Part shown: piece after piece, positions 1 through 8,904 of the stretch
How positions within the stretch are numbered: the first letter of the stretch is position 1
Layout: each line of letters begins with the position of its first letter
Assembly: GCA_016711225.1 (NCBI GenBank)
Contig: JADJTK010000031.1
Location: forward strand, 1 to 34,068
DNA: 34,068 nt
Origin: Opitutaceae bacterium
GTDB lineage: Bacteria > Verrucomicrobiota > Verrucomicrobiia > Opitutales > Opitutaceae
Direction: 5' to 3'
The notes under the pieces: model-generated
What the model was told of the DNA's origin: nothing
The model's input: the letters and a program-made list of their open reading frames with translations, nothing else
Database searches by the model: none
Made by a program: the position numbers and the translations under genes

Positions 1-14
1 AGCAGAACCTGGCC

Positions 15-1013
15 ATGCAGGGCCAGGCCCGCCAGGCCGCGCTCCAAAGCCTGCAGCAGACCGACCCGACCGGATACGCCAACCGCGAGGCCCTCGGCCA
101 GCAGGTGATGGCCGACGTGGCGCTGGGGGATTCGCTCTCCCCGGCGCAACAGCGCCGCATGGAGCAGCAGATGCGCGAGGCGCAGGCCAGCCGCGGCAAC
201 ATCCTGGGCGACGCTCCGATGGTCGACGAGGTGATGGCGATCACCGGCTACGGCGACCAGTTGAAGCAGCAGCGCCAGGCCGCCGCCATGGGTTTCCTCA
301 ATTCCAAGGACCTGCTGCCGCAGTTCCAGGCCGCACAAGGCCAGAACTTCGCCGGCCAGCTCAACCTGGGAAACAACATCGAGAGCGGCGCCCAGGCCGC
401 CCTCGGGCAGTTTAAGCCGCAGACCGGATACCAGGGCGCCGCCGTGGCCGACCCGCTGGCCGCCTTCAACGTGGACGCCAACACCGCCAAGAGTAACGGA
501 TACGGCGACGCCCTCGCGCGCTACAATCCACAGACCGGCTACGAGTCGATGAGTGCCAACTCGGCCGCCGCCCTCTACAACCCGCAGACCGGCTACCAGG
601 CCATGACGGTCGCCAACCCGCTCACCCAGACCGCGGTCAACGCGAACGCCTCCACCGGCTACGAGTTCACCAACCCGTTCAACACCCAGAATTCCCAGAT
701 GCAGACGGTGGGCGTGCAGACCCAGACCGCCGTCAACCCGCTGATGCCGAACTTCTCCAGCACCGGCCAGGTGTCGATGCAAACGCCCAACTTCCAGGCC
801 ACCCAGGCCGCCGGGCCCAACCTCTCGCCCACGCCGATCTCCACCGGCCTCTCCAATATCTGGAACCAGAACGCCGGCACGCAGGGCCAGAACTTCGCCC
901 AGCAGAACTTCCAAAACCAGAACTCCCTCTATCAGGGCCAGCAGAACCGAAACCAGCAGATGCTCAGTGGCTTGATGCAGCTGGGCGGAGTGGGCCTGGG
1001 CGCCGCCATCTGA
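15..1013 (+). CDS. Phage virion-associated protein with PQTGY repeats
   Basis: This 332-residue protein is rich in Gln, Asn, Ala and Gly and has no Cys-rich or enzymatic motif. The N-terminal third is helical, with a segment around residues 50-95 (MREAQASRGNILGD, then a YGDQLKQQRQAAAMGFL stretch) of a type seen in structural proteins between the head and tail genes of podovirus-like prophages. The middle carries repeated PQTGY units near residues 135, 172 and 190, plus an STGY variant. The C-terminus is Gln/Asn-rich and ends with a hydrophobic Gly-rich tail (LMQLGGVGLGAA). Codons stay open upstream to the window edge, so the true start may lie outside. It stops 4 bases before the next gene, as in a phage late operon. 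The exact role is unknown to me; a virion or internal-core component is inferred from composition and neighbours. Confidence 0.6.
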   Translation: MQGQARQAALQSLQQTDPTGYANREALGQQVMADVALGDSLSPAQQRRMEQQMREAQASRGNILGDAPMVDEVMAITGYGDQLKQQRQAAAMGFLNSKDLLPQFQAAQGQNFAGQLNLGNNIESGAQAALGQFKPQTGYQGAAVADPLAAFNVDANTAKSNGYGDALARYNPQTGYESMSANSAAALYNPQTGYQAMTVANPLTQTAVNANASTGYEFTNPFNTQNSQMQTVGVQTQTAVNPLMPNFSSTGQVSMQTPNFQATQAAGPNLSPTPISTGLSNIWNQNAGTQGQNFAQQNFQNQNSLYQGQQNRNQQMLSGLMQLGGVGLGAAI

Positions 1014-1017
1014 TCCC

Positions 1018-1476
1018 ATGCTCGCCGATTTCCCATTTCCCGAAGGCATGGATACGCTGCGGGCGCAGATTGTGCTCCTACGCCAGCGCCGCAAGGCCGC
1101 CGTCTACATCCCACACTGGTCGCCCCAGCTGCCGCTCCTTTGCGAGTTCCCGATGGAGGCCACGCCGGCGGGAAGCGTCATCTACGACCCCGCCAAGCTC
1201 ACCCCGGCGCAGATCCACGCCGCGGTGGCCACCGGCAAGCTGGGCGCGATCCTGGGCTACGGCATCGACTCCAAGCCCGACGATGGCGACCGCGCGGTGA
1301 CATTACTAGACGGAGACACTGAGGTGGTGGCCGTTTTCTCCACGGCCGAGACCGAGGCCCGCGTGCGCGAGGCGCTCGCCCTCTTCGCCAACCCCGGCGA
1401 CGAGATCCGCACCGAGGCGCCCGCCGAAGTGTCGCGCCGCAGAATTCGCTGGTGGACTCACCACATCCCAACCTAA
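1018..1476 (+). CDS. Phage hypothetical protein, 152 aa
   Basis: I do not recognise a named family. The protein is a compact soluble-looking alpha/beta chain with no signal peptide or membrane segment. It has an acidic centre (GIDSKPDDGDRAVTLLDGDTEVVAVFSTAETEARV) and ends WWTHHIPT. The ATG lies 4 bases after the previous stop, and the next gene follows after 18 bases, so it sits in the same operon. Codon use is GC-rich like its neighbours, and no frame break is seen. Position between virion-type genes suggests a small structural or accessory virion protein. That is inference only. Confidence 0.55.
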   Translation: MLADFPFPEGMDTLRAQIVLLRQRRKAAVYIPHWSPQLPLLCEFPMEATPAGSVIYDPAKLTPAQIHAAVATGKLGAILGYGIDSKPDDGDRAVTLLDGDTEVVAVFSTAETEARVREALALFANPGDEIRTEAPAEVSRRRIRWWTHHIPT

Positions 1477-1494
1477 CCCCATTTATTCACTACT

Positions 1495-2490
1495 ATGAGC
1501 AACGGACCATTTGGCGCCCTCGCGGAAGGCATTCAAGCCGGCTTTGGCATGCGCCAGGCCTACAAGGCGCGGAAATTTGACGAGGAGGAACAGACCCGCC
1601 GCGGCCAACTCGACGAGGAGATGAAGAGGGCCACGATGGAGGCCAACCTGCGCAAGCTCGCCCTCGACGAGCAGATGGCGAAATGGTCGCAGGGCCACGG
1701 AGACGCCCAGCTCGGGATGCAGCGCGAGCAGTTCGGCGCCCAGCGCGCCGACGCCACCGCGCGCCAGGACGCCGCCTTTGCCGGCGCCTCGCCCCAGGCC
1801 CAGCAGATGATGCTCGCCGGCAACCGCCCCGCGGGCGTGGGCGTGTACGCCCCCGGCGCCGGACCGGCCGACGTGCAGCGCTTCCAGGAGCGCATGCCGC
1901 TGGTGCAGGAGCGCCTCGGCCAGGAGCAGGAGGACCGCGCCCGTGGGATCCAGATGCAGGAGCAGGCGCAGCGCGATACCCAGTCGCGCTTGGCCGCCCA
2001 GATGCTTACGCGTTTCGGCGCCGGCAATGGCCGGAATCCGGCGATGGGATACCAGGAGATAACTAGCAAGCCAGATGAGGATGGCAGCATCACACGCACC
2101 CGGATGCCGATCATGCCTGGGCAGATGCCGGCCGCACCGGCGCCGAAGGCCCCGGAGAATCCGGAGCTCGAGGCGGTCAACGCCGCGATTACCGCACAGC
2201 AAAGACGAATCGGTGAGGAGCGGATCAAACGTGCGAACGGCGAAGGACGCGGATGGTTTGGCCTCGGCGACGGTCCAGACCAGAGAATTGCGGCAGCCCA
2301 AAAGAAGATTGGCGCACTCCAAACCGAGGCCGCCATGGGTCAACCCTCCGCAGCGCTGCCGCTTGGCGCGGCCCCGGCCGCCCAGGCGCCAGCCGTATCG
2401 CCGCAAGACCAACAGATGCGCGCCTGGGCTCAGGCGAACCCGAACAACCCGCGCGCCCAGATGATCCTCCAGAAGCTCGGTCAACGCTGA
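1495..2490 (+). CDS. Phage coiled-coil protein, 331 aa
   Basis: This predicted soluble protein begins MSNGPFGALAEGIQAGFGMRQAYKARK. It continues into about 120 residues of charged, heptad-like helix rich in Glu, Gln, Arg and Met (for example DEEEQTRRGQLDEEMKRA). A Pro/Ala-rich linker follows (about residues 190-225), then a second short helical stretch and a Pro/Ala/Gln-rich tail. No enzymatic motif is visible. It is co-directional with both neighbours. Long helical proteins just upstream of giant proteins are usual for the internal-core or ejection-protein block of short-tailed phages, which is the role I infer. The family is not recognised. Confidence 0.55.
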   Translation: MSNGPFGALAEGIQAGFGMRQAYKARKFDEEEQTRRGQLDEEMKRATMEANLRKLALDEQMAKWSQGHGDAQLGMQREQFGAQRADATARQDAAFAGASPQAQQMMLAGNRPAGVGVYAPGAGPADVQRFQERMPLVQERLGQEQEDRARGIQMQEQAQRDTQSRLAAQMLTRFGAGNGRNPAMGYQEITSKPDEDGSITRTRMPIMPGQMPAAPAPKAPENPELEAVNAAITAQQRRIGEERIKRANGEGRGWFGLGDGPDQRIAAAQKKIGALQTEAAMGQPSAALPLGAAPAAQAPAVSPQDQQMRAWAQANPNNPRAQMILQKLGQR

Positions 2491-2511
2491 GCCCATACAG
2501 CCCCCTGTAAA

Positions 2512-2851
2512 ATGGCCTTTGTCCCGACTGCCCCCTCACGTCACCCACTGACGCCGAAATCGACGCCTATCTCGGCCAATCTTCGCCATCGGAAGCAGAG
2601 ATTGACGCCTATCTGGCGCAGCCGACGCCGCCGGCCCCGAGCTGGGCGAGCGAACGCGCCACCGAACTTGAGCGAGGAGTAGGCCAGGCCGGCCAGATGC
2701 TCGACGTGGCCGACCTGCTCCTCAACCGTGCGGTGCAGCGCAAAGCCACCGCGCGCGCCGAGGACCCGGTGGGCGCGGTCCACCCGCTCGACCAGGCGAT
2801 GGGCCGCCTCTTTCCTGCGGCCGCCCCGGCGCTCAGGCGACGCCGGCCGCC
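2512..2851 (+). pseudogene. N-terminal part of the first giant phage protein, out of frame
   Basis: The stretch reads as protein continuous with the next gene only if two frame changes are allowed. ATG 2512 gives MAFVPTAP. After a shift near 2535-2550 the frame reads TDAEIDAYLGQ, and a second DAYLAQ unit follows about 15 residues later. It then runs through a helical segment (ERGVGQAGQMLDVADLLLNRAV) up to about 2820. There the frame changes again into the long reading frame that follows. The repeated AEIDAYLxQ opening is typical of the N-termini of large injected phage proteins. I infer one gene starting near 2512, with indels of mutational or sequencing origin. Confidence 0.5.
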
Positions 2852-5617
2852 GTGCTCGCTGGCGCCGAGCGCGACCAGGCCGACGCCACCACCGGCCTGC
2901 AGACGGCCGCGCAACGCCTCGCCGCCGGCAAGCGTGAGCTCGACGCCCTGCCGACCTCGCGCGCCAAGCAGGAATTTGACGAGGCTCCGGATACGTTAGC
3001 GGGCGTCGCCCGCGCATTCGTTCGCAACCCGGTGGCGCTGCCGCTGGACCTCACACTCAACAGCCTCCCGGGCGCCGTGCCTGGCATGGCCGCCGGCGCC
3101 TTGATCGGATCCGAAGCGGGCCCCGTGGGCACGATGGCCGGCGCCGCGTTTGGATCTTTCGCCCCGGAATTCGCGGGCAAATTTACGGAGGCGATGGAGC
3201 AGGCCGGCGCCAACCTCGCCGATCCGCAATCGATCGCTGCCTTCATGGCCGACGACGCCAAGGTGGCCGCCGCCCGCAACCTCGCGCTGAAAAAGGGCAT
3301 CCCGATAGCGATCCTCGACGGACTCACCGCTGGAGTGGCCGGACGCTTTCTCGGCGCCGCCGCGGGCAAGGGTATCGGAAAGGTGGCGATTGCCACCGCC
3401 AAGGAAGCCGGTACCCAGATGGCCGGCGGAGCGCTCGGGGAAACCGCGGGCGAATTAGTGGCCGGCGAAACCCTTTCCCCCAAAAGCATTCTGGCGGAAG
3501 CCATGGCCGAAGGGCCGACCTCGATTCAGGAGGGCGCGACCAACATCCGCCACGAGCGCCTGGTGCAGCAGGAAGGCAACGCAATGGAGCGATGGGGCTC
3601 CGCCATCAAGGGCACCAACGCCGCCCCAGCCGAGCCCGCCCAGGCGCCCGCCGCCACGCCTCAACCCATTTCCACCCCGGCCCCGGCCGCGAAGCAACAG
3701 GGGGCTGTCGGGTCGCAGCCCGCGGCCGGGGTGGATTCCGAAATCGACGACGTCCTGGCCGCCGAGCGCGCCCAGGTCGACGCCCAACGCGCCACCGCCG
3801 ACCGCGCCGCGGCCGTCCAGGCGCAGCAGGCGCGCAGCCTCCAGGACCTGGTGGGCGACGCCCTCGCGCCGCGCGTGTCCCAACTCGAGACGCCCGAGAC
3901 CACCGACCTCCAGCGGCATGATTTCTGGCAGGGGATCCAGGGCCTGGCGCAATCGCTCGCCAATCTGCAGAGCACCACAGCGGACGGCCAACAGGCCCGA
4001 TCCCGCCAGCTCAACCTCCCCGAAATCCAGGACCAGGCCCGGCTCATTTTCCAGGGCGCCAAGCCCGAACAGATCGACGCGATCGCCATCAAACTCCACG
4101 GCAACAAACCGGCGGAGAGCGTGGCCGCGATGCGCTACCTCTACCGCTACGCCGCCCAGCAGCGTGCGCCGTACGCCCCGGCAGCGCAGGCGCGCGAGGC
4201 CGAAGAACAGACCCGCCGCCATGCCGCGCAAGAGGAGACCAGCCGCATCGAAGCCCAGGCCCGAGCCGAGGCCAAGCGCGTGGCGCGCGAACGCGCCGCA
4301 ATCCGCGACACCGGCCGCGACCTCGACGGCCGCGTGGCCGATTGGGCCGCGGTGCCCGAGGAGGAGCTGGACACCCTCGCCGCCGGCCCGGACGGGGCCG
4401 CGCACGAGGAGATCACCGGCGCCCAGGCGGAGATCGAGCGCCGCGGCCGCGAGGAAGGCCAACAGCGCCCCCTCACCCGCGAGGCCCAGCTGCGCTTGAT
4501 CGAGAAATATGGCGGCATCAACCCCGCCCACCCGGTCCACGCCGGCGAAATCGCCACCATCCGCGAGAGCGGGATCGGCCGGAACAAGAAGCTTTTCCAC
4601 GAGCAGGGGAACAACCTCGACACGCTCGCCCAGCAGATCCGCCAGGACGTCATCAACGGCCCGCAGACCGAGGCCGACGTGTTGGAATGGGTGGGGCAAC
4701 TCGCCGCCGGCCAGACGCCCAAGCTCTACGAGCGCGGCGACATGGAGCGCACGCAGTACGCCGCAGCCCGCCGGGCGGAGCCACTGACCGAAGGGATCAC
4801 CCAGAAGACCTTGGAGACGCCAGTGCCGCCAGTGCAGGTATCCGCCGCTCAGTGGAACGCGAGCAACCGCGACAACCGCCAGCGGATCCTCGCGCAGCCC
4901 CCGGCCGAGGCAGTAGTGGCGACCGATGGCCGCAAAGTCGTGATCGACGCCAAGACAGCCGAACACTCATTCTCCGCGGCCAATGGTCCCGAGGCGCACG
5001 CGATCATCGCGGCCGCTTCTGATCTTGCGCGCCAATCGGTTTGGGTCGGAACCGAAACGACCGACATGCCACACGGCGTTGCCGCAATCCACCGATACGT
5101 AGCGGCCGCCAATACCGGAACCCGCGTAATCCCGGTCCGCCTCACGATTGCGGAACGAACAGATGGCCGCTTGCACTTGTACGATGTGCAGTCCCTTGGG
5201 CACAAAAAGGCGCTGAACACTCAGAAGCCGGGCAGAGAAGATCCGGTTATCCCAAGCGCGCAGCGCTCGCCCACTGTCGCCGATCTACTGTCGGACGTCA
5301 AGCCCCAACCGGACGGCACCTTCACCGCCGCGTTCGCCCGTGGCGGCCGCCATCAACCCGCCACCTTCCAACCCTCGCCCAAGCAGCGCCAGGAAGTTGG
5401 ACGCATGGAAAAGGCATTCCGGCGCATCGCCCCGGCGCTTTTCGCCGACTTCGACGTGAAGATTGCGAACGTACGCGAGGCCCTCCGCGCCGCGGGCGAG
5501 CGTGGCCGGATCCCAGCCAATGCCGAAGGCGCCTACAAGCCCCTCGGCGCCGAGCGCCACCTGATCGTCGTGGGCATGCAGGCCGCTTTGACTAGCCACA
5601 AGATCGGGCTGGCCTGA
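2852..5617 (+). CDS. Giant phage 'polyvalent' protein, first part
   Basis: The frame is 921 codons long, and the true N-terminus is the out-of-frame stretch just upstream. Residues about 63-105 and 149-176 are Gly/Ala-rich hydrophobic segments (PGMAAGALIGSEAGPVG; ILDGLTAGVAGRFLGAAAG), possibly membrane-inserting. Residues about 290-540 are charged coiled coil. A short domain with GGINPAHP follows near residue 553. Residues about 683-800 (VVATDGRKVVIDAKTAEH ... HRYVAAANTGTRVIPVRLTI ... LHLYDVQSLG) resemble the LPD3/PBECR-type barnase-EndoU-RelE-like domain of phage polyvalent proteins. The frame ends at TGA 5615-5617, but the next codons continue the same frame into an HExxH peptidase motif. 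By family logic it would travel in the virion and enter the host with the DNA. Domain names are from memory and need a profile search. Confidence 0.6.
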   Translation: MLAGAERDQADATTGLQTAAQRLAAGKRELDALPTSRAKQEFDEAPDTLAGVARAFVRNPVALPLDLTLNSLPGAVPGMAAGALIGSEAGPVGTMAGAAFGSFAPEFAGKFTEAMEQAGANLADPQSIAAFMADDAKVAAARNLALKKGIPIAILDGLTAGVAGRFLGAAAGKGIGKVAIATAKEAGTQMAGGALGETAGELVAGETLSPKSILAEAMAEGPTSIQEGATNIRHERLVQQEGNAMERWGSAIKGTNAAPAEPAQAPAATPQPISTPAPAAKQQGAVGSQPAAGVDSEIDDVLAAERAQVDAQRATADRAAAVQAQQARSLQDLVGDALAPRVSQLETPETTDLQRHDFWQGIQGLAQSLANLQSTTADGQQARSRQLNLPEIQDQARLIFQGAKPEQIDAIAIKLHGNKPAESVAAMRYLYRYAAQQRAPYAPAAQAREAEEQTRRHAAQEETSRIEAQARAEAKRVARERAAIRDTGRDLDGRVADWAAVPEEELDTLAAGPDGAAHEEITGAQAEIERRGREEGQQRPLTREAQLRLIEKYGGINPAHPVHAGEIATIRESGIGRNKKLFHEQGNNLDTLAQQIRQDVINGPQTEADVLEWVGQLAAGQTPKLYERGDMERTQYAAARRAEPLTEGITQKTLETPVPPVQVSAAQWNASNRDNRQRILAQPPAEAVVATDGRKVVIDAKTAEHSFSAANGPEAHAIIAAASDLARQSVWVGTETTDMPHGVAAIHRYVAAANTGTRVIPVRLTIAERTDGRLHLYDVQSLGHKKALNTQKPGREDPVIPSAQRSPTVADLLSDVKPQPDGTFTAAFARGGRHQPATFQPSPKQRQEVGRMEKAFRRIAPALFADFDVKIANVREALRAAGERGRIPANAEGAYKPLGAERHLIVVGMQAALTSHKIGLA

Positions 5618-5623
5618 CTGCTC

Positions 5624-5638
5624 CACGAGGCCGCCCAT
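5624..5638 (+). other. HEAAH zinc-peptidase motif stranded between two frames
   Basis: The codons at 5618-5650 read LLHEAAHPYWH in the same frame as the genes on both sides. They lie after the TGA at 5615-5617 and before the ATG at 5651, so neither open frame includes them. HExxH is the zinc-binding and catalytic motif of zincin peptidases. The downstream EWFSELMAATNAEW at about 5801-5842 would supply a distal Glu ligand. This shows the stop interrupts one original protein. Confidence 0.65.
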
Positions 5639-5650
5639 CCGTACTGGCAC

Positions 5651-7852
5651 ATGCAATCCGCGGAGACCCAGGCCGCCTTGCGCCGCGCCTACGATTCCGA
5701 CCGCGAAAACCACTGGTCACCACTCTGGAAGGGTGGCGAACTGGTCTCCAGCATTTCGGAGGAAGACATCCTCACGGGTGACGAGCTCGGCCTGATGGAA
5801 TGGTTTTCTGAGCTGATGGCCGCGACCAACGCGGAATGGGCACAGCGGCGCTTCGCCTACGGGCGCACGCCGGGATGGATCATTGACCTGGCCGACCGAC
5901 TCCGCGCGATCCTGCGCCGCATCTTCGGCGTGGCCGCCGACCAACGCGGACTCACCGGGGCCGAACGCACGCGCTTCCTTGACCAGGACTTCCGCGCGTT
6001 TCTCACGCGCGGCATGAGCCTGCGCCGTACGCACGCCGCTGGAGCCCAGTTCGCCGCCGAGACAGCAACCCAGTTTGCGGCGACGCAAGGCACGCTCGAA
6101 TTGCCCACGGCGCTCGGCATCGATATTCCGCGCGAAATCGCCAACCTCGTGCCCAAGTGGCAGGAGCGGCCACTGCGCTTTTCCAGTCGTTTGGACCACG
6201 GCCTCTATTACGTGGGCGCAGTAGGGCAAACCGCTTTGCGGTCCCGAATTATTGACAGCATCGCCGAGCAAACCGGCCTAACCGATGGCCAGGTACGCAG
6301 CCTGGCGCGTGCATTGCGCGATCGCTTGCCCGAGATCGTGCGAAGCCAACCAGCCGAAGGTGATGTTCGCGTTCCCGAGATCACTCCGGCGCTTGCAGAA
6401 AAGACCACGGGCGTGCGCTTTGCCCGACCGGAACGCCTGCGCTTGTTAGAGAAGAAGTGGGAAACGCGGGGCGTCTCTCTATTCCTTAGCGAATCCGACG
6501 AAGTCATAACATTGGCTTCGATACACATTCCGGAAGAGCTCCGCAATCAAGGCATGGGTACAGAATTCATGCGGGAGCTCATCAAATACGCGGACCAGAA
6601 CGGGAAAGTGATCGCGTTGACTCCTTCGACTGACTTTGGCGGAAGCTCAGTGGCACGCCTGAAAGACTTCTATCAGCGATTTGGGTTTGCGGAAAACGCC
6701 GGCCGGAAACGCGACTACCGATTCCGCGAAACCATGTACCGAGAGCCGACCCCGGGGCCCGTGCAATTCGCCACACCGCAGAAGAAACCCAGTGATAGCT
6801 CTCCAACCCCATGGGGCGCCGCGGACGAGCGCGTGCGCGAACTGCAGGCCAAGATCAAGGCCCTCGAGGACAACCAGGCCGAAGATACCGAGGAGCAGGG
6901 TAGGGTACTGGCGCGCGAATTGCGCGACGCCAAACGCGACCTCGCCAAGACCTACGGCGAGGCAGTCGCCGCCCGCGCCACCGTAACCCCGGATCCCATC
7001 GACCAGGCGCTGGCCGCCATCCCGGCCGTCGCCAAGATGCGCGAACAACTCGCCCAGCTCTCCGCCGAAATCGGCGCCGCCAGGGCCGAAGGCCGCGCCC
7101 CGGATACGCTCTTCGAGAAGCGCGACGCGCTCCACGCCCGCCTGGAGGAGACCCGGCGCGATGCCGAGAGAGGCCTTTTCCCGCCGCCTACCCAAGCGGA
7201 GCCGCTCGCCTTTGGTGATCCGAATCCGCCGCGCAACACCGAGCCGCCGGCCAAACCCGTGGCCGATGGCGCCGACGAGCCCGACCATCTGCGGCCGGTC
7301 CGCTGGCAAGACATGGCGGAATTCTCCAACGAGCAGCTGGCGGAGCGCCTCGAGCGCATGCGCCGCCTGGCCGATGGCATCGCCGCCGACGACTTCGAGA
7401 GCGCCGCCCGGCTGAAATTCCTTTCGTCCCTGGTACGCGAGACCCGCGACGAACTCGACGCCCGCCGCCGGGATGCCGAGGCCGAAGTCGAAGCCGCCGC
7501 GTACCGCAGCGCCGAACACGCCGCCGAACCGGCTACCGAGGCCCGCCCCTCGATCCTTTCCGCGGAGGCCGCCGCCAAGGCCGCCGAAGCCGACGCCAGC
7601 ACCCGCGCCGCGCTCGACGCCGAAGCCGCCAGCGCCATCCCGGATGCGCCCGAAGAATCGTACCCTGTGCGCGCTGATGCCGAGCAGATCGGCGCCGAGG
7701 TGTCGGCCGCCACACTCGAGAGTAAGAGCGGTCTGCGCGGATGGTTGGAAAAGTGCTGGCAGCTGCTCCGTGGCTTCCGCTCCGCGGTGCCTGAGTTGCC
7801 GACCTTCAAGGACGCTCAGCGTTTCCAGACCTTCCGCGAGGGCTCCGCCTGA
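5651..7852 (+). CDS. Giant phage protein, second part: peptidase remainder, GNAT acetyltransferase, coiled coil
   Basis: This 733-codon frame is exactly in phase with the preceding one (5651 minus 2852 is a multiple of three). Residues 1-130 complete the HExxH-type peptidase domain, including EWFSELMAATNAEW. Residues about 250-355 form a GNAT N-acetyltransferase domain. The acetyl-CoA loop RNQGMGT is near residues 298-304, preceded by a beta strand (VITLASIHI) and followed by LKDFYQRFGF and a C-terminal strand. Residues about 380-700 are Ala/Glu/Arg-rich coiled coil. The frame ends with a GLRGWLEKCWQLLRGF segment, and its TGA overlaps the next ATG (ATGA). A GNAT embedded in an injected phage protein suggests modification of a host target on entry; substrate unknown. 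The ATG at 5651 is probably internal to a longer gene. Confidence 0.6.
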   Translation: MQSAETQAALRRAYDSDRENHWSPLWKGGELVSSISEEDILTGDELGLMEWFSELMAATNAEWAQRRFAYGRTPGWIIDLADRLRAILRRIFGVAADQRGLTGAERTRFLDQDFRAFLTRGMSLRRTHAAGAQFAAETATQFAATQGTLELPTALGIDIPREIANLVPKWQERPLRFSSRLDHGLYYVGAVGQTALRSRIIDSIAEQTGLTDGQVRSLARALRDRLPEIVRSQPAEGDVRVPEITPALAEKTTGVRFARPERLRLLEKKWETRGVSLFLSESDEVITLASIHIPEELRNQGMGTEFMRELIKYADQNGKVIALTPSTDFGGSSVARLKDFYQRFGFAENAGRKRDYRFRETMYREPTPGPVQFATPQKKPSDSSPTPWGAADERVRELQAKIKALEDNQAEDTEEQGRVLARELRDAKRDLAKTYGEAVAARATVTPDPIDQALAAIPAVAKMREQLAQLSAEIGAARAEGRAPDTLFEKRDALHARLEETRRDAERGLFPPPTQAEPLAFGDPNPPRNTEPPAKPVADGADEPDHLRPVRWQDMAEFSNEQLAERLERMRRLADGIAADDFESAARLKFLSSLVRETRDELDARRRDAEAEVEAAAYRSAEHAAEPATEARPSILSAEAAAKAAEADASTRAALDAEAASAIPDAPEESYPVRADAEQIGAEVSAATLESKSGLRGWLEKCWQLLRGFRSAVPELPTFKDAQRFQTFREGSA

Positions 7853-8904
7853 TGGCAGGCCTCGACGAAGTCGTGCGCCACGACGCCCAGGAATCGATCG
7901 ACGACATCGTCGCCCCGCTCAAGAGCACGTCTCCCGCGAGGCACGCGACAAGCAGGCGCGGATTTCCTCCCTCTACCGGTCACGAGAGGCAGCGCCAACG
8001 CAGCACGCCAAAGACCTGCGCACCGCCGAAATCCGCCGCCTGGAGGCCGACCTCAAGGAGGACGCGTGGTTTATCTTCCAGAACGTCATCCTTTACGGCG
8101 ACCTCTTCACCCGCTCGCGCCTCTACAAGCGCGACGACGGCAGCCCCATCGGACTTCCCGGCGGGCTCAACCCGGCCGAGGCGGAACACCTCTTCAAACT
8201 ATGGCTCACGCGTGCCGCGGCCCATCCCCAGGCCACCGCCATCGCGGAGGCACGCAAGCGCCATAAGGCCTTTATCGAACGCATCGCGGGCGACCTCAAG
8301 GAACGCGGCTTCGCCTTTGCTGAGGGATCGAACACCAACTACTTCCCCCACGTCCTGCTCAAGAATTGGGATGGTGCCATCGAGCGCGTCAAAGCCGGCA
8401 CGCAAACCGACTTCCGCGGCTACCTGATCACGCCAGTGGGCAGTCCTGAACCCATCGAGACCGACTATCTCAAGGCCATGTATTACCACGCCGTCCAGGT
8501 GATGGCGCACAACCGGCGCGCCGACATCATCCGCGACTACGTGCAGCGGGAGGACATCCGGCCCCAACTCATCGAGGAAGCTAAGAGGCCAACCGCACCC
8601 GCCGCGACCAGGACGGACCACCAATCAAATGGCAGCAGATCTATCATTCCCGCTACGCCGAAAAGGTTCTCCATCTATACCCCGAACCCGGATGAAATCC
8701 CGCTGCACCCGGAACTCGTAATTGATCGTGACGCGCTCGCCCAACGTATAGGGATCGTGCTGGGTAGCGGCCCCCTTCAGGAAGAGCTCAAAAACACGGG
8801 CTGGCGGACCTCCCGCTCAAGCCGCATGAAATCCATACGATGCTCGGCACCGGGCGAAAGAGCTCTGGGTATTGCCCACAGAAGTGGCCTGATGCCTCCG
8901 CGGC
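7852..8904 (+). pseudogene. N-terminal part of the second giant phage protein, frameshifted
   Basis: ATG 7852 overlaps the previous TGA and gives MAGLDEVVRHDAQESIDDIVAPLK. At about 7921 one base appears missing (AAGAGCAC, where AAGGAGCAC would keep frame). The protein then continues as EHVSREARDKQARISSLYR ... DAWFIFQNVILYGDLFTRSRLYK ... NTNYFPHVLLKNW to about 8585. Further shifts follow near 8585 (again one G short), 8690, 8800 and 8890. They are bridged by recognisable pieces such as KWQQIYHSRYAEKVLHLYP and ELWVLPTEVA. The pieces join smoothly into the long frame starting at 8905. I infer a single gene of about 1,045 codons spanning 7852-10995. No catalytic motif is seen here. Confidence 0.6.

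Noticed and set aside
3455..4966. Long minus-strand open frame (503 codons) opposite the first giant phage gene
   Set aside because: It is a GC-rich shadow: Leu/Gly/Arg-rich translation with no family features, opposite a protein-like frame.
5615..5617. TGA recoded as tryptophan throughout the phage
   Set aside because: TGA clearly ends other genes in the same block (1011, 2488, 7850, 10993), two of them with normal start overlaps.
7473..7900. N-terminal 145 codons of a long frame beginning at 7473
   Set aside because: Pro/Arg-rich shadow of the preceding giant gene; only the part after about 7923 is real.
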